Origin: Apium graveolens
Lineage: Eukaryota; Streptophyta; Magnoliopsida; Apiales; Apiaceae
Length of the DNA: 64,000 nucleotides
Direction: 5' to 3'
Assembly (NCBI RefSeq): GCF_009905375.1
Contig: NC_133652.1
Location: 23,489,339 to 23,553,338, forward strand
Shown here: piece after piece, positions 12,701-21,363 of the stretch
Layout: the number at the start of each line of letters is the position of its first letter
Numbering within the stretch: position 1 is the stretch's first letter
Notes under the pieces: model-generated
Database searches by the model: none
Told to the model about the DNA's origin: nothing
The model's input: only the letters and a program-made list of their open reading frames with translations
Translations under genes and position numbers: made by a program

Positions 12701-14243
12701 TCCAACTATTCAAGTCAAAGGAAAGCTAGATGGAATTGATCTAATCCAGATAGCAGCAGCTGAATTGCAAGTCAAAGAGCAAAGGAAGAAGATTGATGAA
12801 AAGATGCAACTAATATTTGGTTCTACAACTTCTCAATCACAATCTGTGAAGCATAGCACAAAAGTGGAATCAATTATTATGGAACTCAAGCCAATAGGGA
12901 GGCATAAGGATGGAGAAACTTCTTCCAAAGATCTGCAACCTATGGTTCTCAAGCCCAACAACAGATCCAATAAGGACTCTACAAAGAATCCTCTAAAAGA
13001 GGTGGATTTTCCTCTTCCAAAAGCTGATGAGGACAAGCTTTTAGGTAGAAGTATTGCATATCTCAAAGAGACTATGGATGAGGCTGTAAGGAGAAACATG
13101 GCTATTATCTTTAGAGAGGGAAAGAGCATATGTGTGATGCAAGGACATCCCAAATTCTCAATAGCCAAGAGGAAAGAAACCAAAAGGTTGAAGGAAGAAG
13201 CCAAACAGCTAAAGGCTGACAAAAGAGCACAAGCAAAGCTTGAAAAACAGTTAAAGTCAAGTCAGGCTGAAGAATAGAAAGAAATTGAAGACAAAGGTGA
13301 AGATGAAGCTATGGGGGACATGATTGGTACTGAGATGGAGGAAAGAAGTAAGGAAGAATGGCAGAAAGGGAAAAGAAAGAAGGTCAATGCAAAGAGAAAG
13401 AAGGTAGATAAGACTGAAGAAACCCAATCAATATCCAAACCACTACCCTCTATTCCTGAACCAATTGTACCTGACCCCTTCATGAACATTCATGGTGAAA
13501 CAATTATTCCCAAGGATGAACCAATTGATTGGGACACCATCAAATTGCCCACCTTCCTAACCTCTTCTCCACCATCAAAGAAGCAAAAAAGAAGAATCAA
13601 ATCAACACCCTCTAAAGCCTCAATCAAATTCACACAGAAGCCTAAGCCTAAACCTCAAACCTTTAAAGATGATTATGTTCACATCTGTGACATAAAAGAA
13701 TTTTCAGACATTGAACTCTATCTGGATGAGCTGGAGGAAGTAAGGGGAATAGCTGCCTACAGACAGCTACCAGAAAGACTAGTGTTCAAATACAAAGGAG
13801 CTGGGGAAAGAACATGGCCTCTTCACAGAATTCTGAATGAAGGCTACTCTACCTTGATTAGAGTCTACTCAGCCATACAAAAGGATTCTGGCTTTACCAG
13901 GACTGCCAAGACTGAGATTCTCAACAAGATTGCCAACATAAGGAAAACTTGGAGGGAGCCCAATGCTTTGCCTAGAACTTTACTCATTCAAGAAAGAGGA
14001 ATTACAATTCACAAATCACCTCATTGGTTGATGGAGTTCAGAGACAACAAAGGAGTCAGAAGATTTTTCAGAATTGAAGTTCAGCTAAAGATTGCCAGTA
14101 ATGAAACTCTCAAGGATATGCAATCTAAGTTAGATATCAATGAAGAAGATGAAGCTGAATTCTACAGACAACTTCAACTTCAAATAGAGGAGAATGACAG
14201 GAGGCTAGGAAAGAAAACCAGAGATCAAAGGAAAAGAAAGTAA
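9729..14243 (+). pseudogene. Env-like third ORF of element A (SIRE type), broken by four stops
   Basis: One reading frame of about 1505 codons from ATG 9729 to TAA 14241-14243, interrupted only by nonsense codons: TGA 9762-9764, TAA 12315-12317, TAG 12393-12395 and TAG 13275-13277. No frameshift was seen. The N-terminal ~220 residues form a conserved-looking globular block also present in element B (for example a YYARF-LML segment). The middle is Ser/Thr/Pro-rich and includes three motif hairpins (11382-11496). The C-terminal third is lysine-rich with likely coiled coils, ending in a KKxRDQRKRK-like tail. I see no clear signal peptide or membrane segment, so 'envelope' is only the family's customary label. 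Function unknown. Confidence 0.85.
11382..11496 (+). repeat. Three motif hairpins inside the env-like ORF of element A
   Basis: TCAACGGAT 11382-11390 pairs with ATCCGTTGA 11398-11406; TCAACGGATAA 11421-11431 pairs with TTATCCGTTGA 11444-11454; TCAACGGATA 11472-11481 pairs with TATCCGTTGA 11487-11496. All arms are perfect. They are translated as recurring S-T-D and (Y/H)-P-L peptides. Confidence 0.9.
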
Positions 14244-14416
14244 TTTGCTCAGGCTAAAGGAGCACCCTTGGAAATAATGTAATTCTTCAATTCCATCTCA
14301 GCATATACATTTTTGTAGCACTTTTGAATTTCTGCTTTATTACAGTTTAGATATTTATTAAGTGTTTTGTTATCATCAACCTAAACCCAAATTTATGCCT
14401 ACAGTTCTAGTAGACA

Positions 14417-14431
14417 TAAATAGGGGGAGAT
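14417..14431 (+). other. Polypurine tract of element A
   Basis: Purine run ATAGGGGGAGAT directly before the 3' LTR. The same AGGGGGAGAT block precedes the 3' LTR of element B. Expected site of plus-strand priming. Confidence 0.9.
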
Positions 14432-15534
14432 TGTTAGGAATATGTGTATTAGTTTGATGATGAGTTAAGCAAAATACTTAAGTAGAAATCTAGTGTTTGT
14501 AGCCTCAACGGATAAGACCATCTTGGCTATCCGTTGAAGGAGTAGCTATACTTAGCAATAAGTTTAGTATTGTAGCACATTTCACTCTCTGGTTTCAAGC
14601 TGTAATTCTTAGATGTTGTTAGGAAATAATCAGTCATGTTGACTACTAATGGATGTACAAATAGGAGGGCTAATTGTAAATATTTCATGCCTTGTAATTT
14701 TGTATAAGTGAAGAAGTGTCAACGGATATTGAAGACCTTCAACGGATAAGAAATAAAGCTTCAATGGATGTCTCTATTGCTTCAACGGATAATATCCATC
14801 AACGGATAAGTGCTTCAACGGATAAAGACTTCAACTGATAATGCATCAACGGATAAAGCTTCAACGGATAAAGCCTCAATGGATAAGGCATCAACGGATG
14901 AAAGCTTCAACGGATGCTTAGTTCATTAGCAGTTGATATTGACAATTCACAAGCTGACAGAGGCACATGGGTTGATAGAGACATACTGGAATGTGGAAGC
15001 CTCTAGGAGGAATCGAGAAAATGCAGCATTTCCATTCTGATGCAAACAAGGAAGTATTCAAAGATTTACAGATTATCCTAGATTGCATTGGATAAAGAAA
15101 TGAAGAAGAAACATGTGAAGAATCTTTTCAATTGTATTTTACAGTTTGTCTTCACTTGTAAACTTGGTGATATATAAACCAAGTAGCAGCTAGTAATTAG
15201 ATATGAATTTTCCTGAGCTGTTTAGAAATATCAAAAGAGAAAATCATCTAGTTTGTACTAGGAAGCAGCTGTGATTTAATTCTTTGAATCACAGATTTTC
15301 TGAAATAACACATCTCTGGTGGAACAACAAATCCACCAGAAAAGTTTATAAGTTCTTTGTGCTCATTACATTTGTGTTTGAATATATATCTGTCTGCATC
15401 AGTTTCAAGCAATTCACACACATTTGATCACTCAAACACTTAGCCTTAGAAACTGCTCAAAACTTGAAAAAGTTTTGAGATTTACATTCAACCCCCCTTC
15501 TGTAAATCTCATTGTTAGTCCACTGGGAATAACA
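14432..15534 (+). repeat. 3' LTR of element A
   Basis: 1103 bp. Near-identical to the 5' LTR, with about 14 substitutions plus a 1-base indel by eye, including losses or changes of single CAACGGAT units (one becomes CAATGGAT). It ends AATAACA and is followed by the target duplication CTTAT. Confidence 0.93.
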
Positions 15535-15540
15535 CTTATT

Positions 15541-16223
15541 ATTTTCATCTTAATTTGAGCTATGACTTCAAGTATGATTGTTGGTTCGTGGTAACGACCT
15601 GAAAATGCTCCATGCTAAGAAGTTAGGCAGTTTTTCCACCTCCAGTGCAGACAATCTATACTTCCTAGCATACCGGGAAACCCCCTTTGCTCTACATCCT
15701 CGGATAATCCTTTGAAATCAATCTTATTAGGAGACCTCAAGTACTGCTCTCCGAATATTTCATTAATTGATATGCCAAATTTTTTTAGACTTTCTATTGC
15801 AGTGCTTTCACCGATTCGAATGTAATCGGCTAATGAATCTGCAGGTACTCATTACACAATCATTCTCAACGCAACAGTTATTTTCTGGAGTGACGATAGT
15901 CCAGGAACTCCAGCTGCATTACACTTTTGAACAAAGTAAGAATTGTGTGACTCTATTGTTGCTTGTATTCAGATGAATAATGATCGTCTCATACGAAATC
16001 TTATTCTAAAAATATAATCCGGATAGGTAGGATCATCACTAAAGCAGTCACGATATATGAGTTGATGACCTACTGTCCTGTTACGATTGATGACACAATG
16101 ATCGAAAACAATGTTATTTCTCGTCCGATTAAGTTGTGCCCATATAGCTGCAAAAATGTCAATTTTTTCATCTTCTTCTTCTTCTTTTTGAATTAAATAT
16201 TCAACCACTTCTTGAGGATCCAT
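15541..16223 (-). pseudogene. PIF/Harbinger-type transposase pseudogene (plant transposon protein family), truncated
   Basis: Read on the minus strand from ATG 16223 in a single frame to about 15545. Recognisable blocks: the N-terminal RxRFRMRRSLF block; GVPGLSSLQKITVALRM; the ADYIRIGESTAIESLKKF helix; and RGFPGMLGSIDCLHWRWKNC, which contains the first catalytic Asp of the DDE nuclease, followed by the HEPTIILE block. Four in-frame stops interrupt it (one after RRSLFI, two adjacent after ALRMIV, one after WKNCLTS). Homology ends ~15 bases before the right end of element A, so the catalytic C-terminal half is missing. Known family role: DNA transposition. Here it is dead. Confidence 0.88.
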
Positions 16224-17611
16224 TAGAATCAGTGAAAGATAGAGAGATGTCTTCAGGATAGTTCAGTGTTATTTAAAAGAAAAAATGTTTGAAAATAGAA
16301 TTGTTATCCACGGAACTACCTAAACTCAAAACCCTAGCCTCCACTAAAAAATCAGCCTCCTTTTAACGGGGCTTCCGTCGGTATATCCGGTGGAAAGCCC
16401 CAAATCTGTTGATTTTTTTTATTTCTTTTGTTTCTTTCAATAATCTTTCTTTTAAGGGAAGAATTTTTATCTATTTAGTTTGTTTTTAGATCTAATTGTC
16501 GGAATTTGGGTTTTCTTTCATCTTGAATTCAAGCGGAACATATTGGATTTGAGGGTGAAATGATTATCTCTTTTAAAGTTTCATTTTTTCAGATCTGAAT
16601 TTTTTATTTAGATTTTCAGTTTATTTTCTCTCCTTGGTGAGAGTGTGTTTGTTTCTCTCATTTATTGTGAGTGATGGATCTGATTTAGTGATGAAGGTTT
16701 ATATTGGGTTACATTTATGGTCGATAGCTCAAACACGTTGAGATTGTGATGAAACAGGTACATGTAAATATATCTTCTTCAACATATCGCTTGATGGTCT
16801 CTGCACGAACACTTGCATGAAGACCGGCGCTTTGATCTATTTTATATTTGTTCGACTCGATCATTTGTGTAGATGATGTATGCCTTTTTATTATTGAATT
16901 AAATCTATTGTTCTTCTTCAAAAAAAAGAATTTTATCTCTGGAGTTATAAAATTGCAGGTTCAAATACGGATTGCAGGTGACCGTTGTTAAAAAATAGAA
17001 TAAACAAAAAGAAATAGAAAATTTTTGAGGAGGCTGTTGGAGCAGGCCCAAATAAATTGACTTAAGAGCCCATTTAATATTTGTGTTAAACTGATGAGCC
17101 TTTTGGCAACACTTCGAGTTGCTCTTATGCTGTGCTCCTAAGTTTTTTTTGTGAAAGAAAAGAACGGTAGAAAATAGAAAGGAAAATAAAAGAATAGAAA
17201 GGAAAAGAAAAGAAGTAAAAAAATGTCTTTAATATGATCCCAAGTTATTTCTGGTAAAGTAGAGAAAATTTTGAAAATATTGATTTGGAGAGAAATATAT
17301 TGAAAAGCATGTGAGAGTTTCTCCCCAGATTATCCCATTTTTAGGAGGAAATTTTTGGATGGAAAATTTTGAAAATTTTCTTTCACAATCTTTTCTCTTA
17401 TTTCTTGAAAAAATTCGAAAGCACAACTATGAAAGAAAATTTCCACTATTTTGTTTTGTCTCCTAATTTTAACTCGGGAGGAGAGCATTCTTGGTCTTTA
17501 CCTGATACTACCCATTTCCGATTTTAGCAACCAAGCTCCGCAGCAGTTACCCAATTACTACTTAGAACACTGCGAAGAAAAAGAAGTTGAATTGAGATTA
17601 CAAAAACAGCC
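16224..17611. other. Non-coding region upstream of the PPR gene
   Basis: No coding exon recognised. It has an A/G-rich tract of AAAGAAAAG and GAAAGGAAAA units at about 17150-17220, and an imperfect palindrome around 17355-17380 (GAAAATTTTGAAAATTTTC). The last ~150 bases probably hold the PPR promoter and leader, but I see no convincing TATA box. Confidence 0.5.
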
Positions 17612-19156
17612 ATGTCTTGTTCTCTTTCATCTCTAACTCGCCGCACGACTCACTTGACACCACTCTTCACTCGTTTGTTCTGCTCAGCCCCAGTAAAACC
17701 CCAACTCATCCCATCTCTCCAACCCTCAAACGACGCCGATTTGATCTCCCAAATTCTCCTGCAACACCACAACCCATTTCACTCCATGGAATCATCTCTC
17801 CAACTCCACGGCATTTCTCTCAATTCTATTCTCCTTCATCAGACCCTTCTCCGCCTTCGTAACTTCTCCAAAATCGCTTTCGCTTTCTTCTCCTGGGCGA
17901 AAACTCAGCCTCATTGCTTTGTGGATGCTATGGCTTATAATATTGTAATTGATAGTTTGGGTAAAGTTAGGCAATTTGATGTCGTGTGGCAATTGGTCGT
18001 GGAAATGGATCAATTGGGGGTAAAGCCCGAGATTAACACGTTTCGGGTTTTGATCAGGAGGTTGATTGCTGGAGGGTTTACTAGACAGGCTATTAGGGCT
18101 TTTGAGGATATTGGGTGTTTTGTTGAGGACAGTGTAGGTTGTTTTGATTTTGTTTTTTTGCTCGATACGCTTTGTAAATACGGGCATGTGAAAGTGGCGA
18201 CGGAGGTTTTTAATAAGAAGAAGTTTGAGTTTGAGGTTAATGAGAGAGTGTATACTGTTTTGATTGATGGTTGGTGGAAGCTTAATAATCGGAAGATGGC
18301 GGAGAGGTTTTTTAGTGAGATGATCGAGGTTGGGATTGAGCCCAATGTTGTGACGTATAATGTGGTTTTGAATGGGATGTGTAGGAGGAGGAGTTTGCAT
18401 CCTGAGGAGAGGTTTGAGAGGACGGTGCAAGATGCGAGGAGAGTGTTTGATGAAATGCGTGAGAGGGGGGTTGAGCCGGATGTGACTAGTTATTCGATTT
18501 TGCTTCATGTGTATAGTAGGGCTCATAAGCCGGATTTGTCGTTGGATATGTTGAAGATGATGAAGAGTGAGGGGATTTGTCCTAGTGTGGCGAGTTATAC
18601 TAGTGTTGTGAAATGTCTTTGTTCGTGTGGGAGGGTTGAGGATGCGGAGGAGTTGATTGAGGAGATGGGGCGTAATGGAGTGACTCCGTCGGCTGTGACT
18701 TATAATTGTTTTTTTAAGGAGTATAGGGGGAGGAAAGATGCGGATAGTGCTTTAGCTTTGTATAGGAAAATGAAGGGGATTTCTTTAAGTTTGCCTGGTA
18801 TGCATACTTATAATATCTTAATCGGAATGTTCGTGAAGTTGAATAGGATGGAGATAGTAAAAGAGATTTGGGATGATATGAAAGTGAGTGGGGAAGGACC
18901 GGATTTGGATTCCTATACGCTGTTAATTCATGCATTGTGTGAGAAAGAAAAGTGGAAAGAAGCGTGCCAATATTTTGTAGAGATGATAGAGAAGGGCATT
19001 CTCCCACAGAAGGTCACGTTTGAGACGCTTTACAAAGGATTAATACAATCCGATATGTTGAGAACATGGAGAAGACTGAAGAAAAAACTTGAGGAAGAAT
19101 CAATAACTTTTGGTTCAGAATTTGAGCAATATCACTTGAAGCCATATAGGAGGTGA
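17612..19156 (+). CDS. P-class pentatricopeptide repeat (PPR) protein, organelle-targeted
   Basis: Intron-less ORF of 514 codons from ATG 17612. The first ~40 residues are rich in Ser, Thr, Arg and Leu with few acids, as in a mitochondrial (or plastid) targeting peptide. From about residue 105 a run of ~35-residue PPR motifs follows, with the typical phrases TYN/AYNIVIDSLGK, NVVTYNVVLNGMC, DVTSYSILLHVYSRA, SAVTYNCFFKEY, GMHTYNILIGMF, DLDSYTLLIHALC. The C-terminus ends YHLKPYRR with no E, DYW or SMR domain, so it is P-class. P-class PPR proteins bind organellar RNA and affect stability, splicing or translation. It most resembles the Arabidopsis At2g13420 type from memory; the target RNA is unknown. 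No breaks. Confidence 0.95.
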   Translation: MSCSLSSLTRRTTHLTPLFTRLFCSAPVKPQLIPSLQPSNDADLISQILLQHHNPFHSMESSLQLHGISLNSILLHQTLLRLRNFSKIAFAFFSWAKTQPHCFVDAMAYNIVIDSLGKVRQFDVVWQLVVEMDQLGVKPEINTFRVLIRRLIAGGFTRQAIRAFEDIGCFVEDSVGCFDFVFLLDTLCKYGHVKVATEVFNKKKFEFEVNERVYTVLIDGWWKLNNRKMAERFFSEMIEVGIEPNVVTYNVVLNGMCRRRSLHPEERFERTVQDARRVFDEMRERGVEPDVTSYSILLHVYSRAHKPDLSLDMLKMMKSEGICPSVASYTSVVKCLCSCGRVEDAEELIEEMGRNGVTPSAVTYNCFFKEYRGRKDADSALALYRKMKGISLSLPGMHTYNILIGMFVKLNRMEIVKEIWDDMKVSGEGPDLDSYTLLIHALCEKEKWKEACQYFVEMIEKGILPQKVTFETLYKGLIQSDMLRTWRRLKKKLEEESITFGSEFEQYHLKPYRR

Positions 19157-19377
19157 TACAAATTGGTAACTTGAAGAGTTACCATATAAAGTCTTCTCTA
19201 GTGGTTCCTATTGCTGTATAGGAGATATGTACAAACTCTGAACAGTCAATGTTCTGCTCATTTGTATCATTTTGTGCAACTCCATCAGCTCATTTCAACA
19301 GATTACTGCTGCAACTTTTGTGTTCCTTTTATGAATTCAAACAAATTGGCCAGGCGTGGTGCAGAGAATTGGCATCA
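19157..19377 (+). other. 3' flank/UTR of the PPR gene
   Basis: AT-rich, no further gene. It runs directly into the duplicated S1-gene material at about 19378, so transcription past the PPR gene would enter that copy in the sense orientation. Confidence 0.5.
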
Positions 19378-20296
19378 GATTATGATTACACTCATAGTAG
19401 CTATTTTTCCTTTATCACTATGACACTCACGATTGTGCTCTATTAACAAAATCTGCTTTGATTTATAATCTGTTTATCTTCAAGAAACCCTCAAAAAAAT
19501 TTATGTTTTAAACGTGTTCTTAGTTGCTAGTTTGCTACTAGTGTATAAGCTGACACACATCAAAAGTCAGCCCTGAGCTAACAATCATGCACTTATAGAA
19601 AAACCTCAAATTGTAGAAAAACCTCAAACTTTGGATAATGACCGTGAACACGGTACTCCTGAGGAGGAAGATACTGGATCAAGCTACCCAAAAGTTTTAT
19701 CTGCGGAAATGGTACAAAAATCAACAATAACTCCCGACCAAGACAATTTCACACTTGTAGAAAAACCTCAGATGTTGGATAATGATAGTCAACAAGGAAC
19801 TTCAGAGGATGATACTGGACCAAGCTCTGCGAAAGATCTATCTTCCGAATTGGTGCCCACATCAAGATTAAGTCCTGAGCAATCTTTAGAAGGTGGCGAT
19901 GCCTCGCCCCCAGGTAGTGATGGACATCAAAGTGAAACTTTAACAGGTAATGCCAGTATCATCTATGTATCTGTAAATTATACTGAAATACGTATGAATT
20001 AATAATGTTCTTCCCCCCCAAAGAATTAAGGCCATTTCAGCAAAATAATTTAGGGTCTGATGTGAAACTTGCTGTCACTGAAGCATCTAAGACAAAATCA
20101 GACGGTTATAATTCCAGTACGTCTGCAGAAGCTGTTCTCCATAAACCAGCAAGGTGATTGAGAGCACAATCACATGACAGCTATTTACTTTGGGCTTTGT
20201 ATATGTTTCAAACTTTCAAATGTATTTTTAGTTTCATCAGTCATGATTTTACAGATTAAACCAATCTGTGAAACGGACTTCAGACTTGACTAGCTA
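19378..20296 (+). pseudogene. Rearranged inverted copy of parts of the neighbouring S1-domain gene
   Basis: Two pieces of the minus-strand gene at 21364-27428 are repeated here on the plus strand, in swapped order. 19378-~19556 matches the intron between exons 7 and 8 (about 24568 down to 24405). 19553-20296 matches the end of exon 2, intron, all of exon 3, intron and start of exon 4 (26180 down to 25441). The pieces join at a 4-base shared ACAC. Similarity is high, with only scattered substitutions. No start, transit peptide or S1 domain is included, so it cannot make the protein. Confidence 0.9.
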
Positions 20297-20814
20297 ATAT
20301 ATATTTAAAATTAATAAAAAAAATGAGATTTTGAATATAGTTAATGATTATAGTTAATATCAATGTAGCATAATTGCTTACAGGTTCAACAAAATTTTAC
20401 CTAACCATGTTTTAGCTAGCATCTTTAACTATTGTCCTTGAAGATGCTCTAATGATCTCCTTTAATTAGTTTAATTTCTTTTAGTTCACTTGTCATGTTA
20501 GATAGAGACACGGAATACACATTTTGTTAGATATAATTTTGGTGATTTGAAATAGACAAATCTCGATTTTGAAATATTATTTAAAAAAAAAAACTATTTT
20601 ACAATTTATGTATAATTTTTTGCCCCCCACAATTTCTGATCCTGAGTCGAGAGAGCATTCGAAAGTCTCTCTCTCACACACACACACCGTTTTTTCCTAT
20701 AAACTGAGAATGCGACTCTCTAGTTTTTTTAATCATCATCTTCTCAAGCTTATCAGAAACTGCAAAGACCTCTTGCACTCTATTTTCTAGTTTTGTTTTG
20801 TGAAGTTACAAACA
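20297..20814. other. AT-rich spacer with a short CT/CA repeat
   Basis: No gene recognised. A TCTCTCTC then CACACACACAC run lies at about 20667-20688. Confidence 0.5.
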
Positions 20815-21061
20815 TGAATACTAAACAAATTCTCGAGCAAGAATGTATTATACGAATATAGAAATATGATTGTGTATGTTGTGGCAATCACCAGAGTTGA
20901 AGTTGTTACTGGAGCAAACAAGGGTCTTGGATTTTAGACATCTCGGAAACTAGCATCTAATGAAATTGCAGTTATAGTAACTGCGAAGAGTGAGAAAAAC
21001 GGCACTGAAGCTGCTGAGAAGCTTAAAGCTCCAACTACAAAAAACTTGATATCCTTGTGAG
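20815..21061 (+). pseudogene. Short-chain dehydrogenase/reductase (SDR) N-terminal fragment
   Basis: From about 20890 the plus strand reads VVTGANKGLG, the Rossmann NAD(P)-binding TGxxxGxG motif, then after an in-frame TAG a KLASNEIAVIVTAKSEKNGTEAAEKLK segment. This is the N-terminus of the plant menthol dehydrogenase/salutaridine reductase-like SDR family. The Tyr-Lys catalytic region is absent. A gene fragment, not functional. Confidence 0.8.
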
Positions 21062-21147
21062 TGTTGAATTTAATATACATAATATAAATTTAAGTACACT
21101 AAATTGACTGATTCAGACAATTTTGTGTTTATAATATTTTGATCTTC

Positions 21148-21240
21148 AGGGTGGCTGTTGTTACTGAGACAGAAAGAAATTGATTATGATACATCGAAAA
21201 CTGGCATCTAACAAATTAACATTTATCTAAACTGCATATA
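21148..21240 (+). pseudogene. Second, more decayed SDR N-terminal fragment
   Basis: GTGGCTGTTGTTACTGAGAC and a later CGAAAACTGGCATCTAACAA resemble the same SDR segment (VAVVTG and RKLASN), with the glycine motif destroyed and several stops. It lies ~90 bases after the first fragment, suggesting a former tandem pair. Confidence 0.6.
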
Positions 21241-21363
21241 TATCACAAGGAGGAGCTAATTATATAAACTAAAAATATGTTAAAAGTTCCGTTTTTTACA
21301 GGTTGTACAAAGATAAACTTGAATCCATCCACAAAATGGGAAACCCTACTAACCAGGTAACAA

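Larger units (their letters stand above)
3446..15534 (+). mobile_element. Element A: complete Ty1/copia SIRE-type LTR retrotransposon with broken ORFs
   Basis: About 12.1 kb bounded by ~1.1 kb LTRs beginning TGTTAGG and ending AATAACA, and flanked by a perfect 5-bp target duplication CTTAT (3441-3445 and 15535-15539). The order is 5' LTR, primer-binding site, gag-protease-integrase-RT-RNase H, a spacer with hairpins, a long third ORF (env-like), polypurine tract, 3' LTR. Integrase before RT marks it as copia; long LTRs and an extra ORF after pol mark the SIRE/Maximus lineage. The LTRs differ at only about 14 of ~1100 positions by eye, so it is fairly young, yet its ORFs carry one frameshift and at least six nonsense codons. 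It lies beside a Harbinger pseudogene. Confidence 0.95.

Noticed and set aside
9729..14243. Calling the third ORF a retroviral envelope
   Set aside because: No signal peptide, fusion peptide or transmembrane segment visible; kept as 'env-like' only by position in the SIRE lineage.
16340..17050. MITE bounded by CAGCCTCC (16350) and GGAGGCTG (17034)
   Set aside because: Only 8 bases pair and flanking text does not extend the inverted repeat; no target duplication seen.
17792..18526. 244-codon minus-strand ORF inside the PPR gene
   Set aside because: Shadow of the PPR reading frame; composition (His/Ile/Lys/Leu runs) has no domain, while the plus strand has clear PPR motifs.
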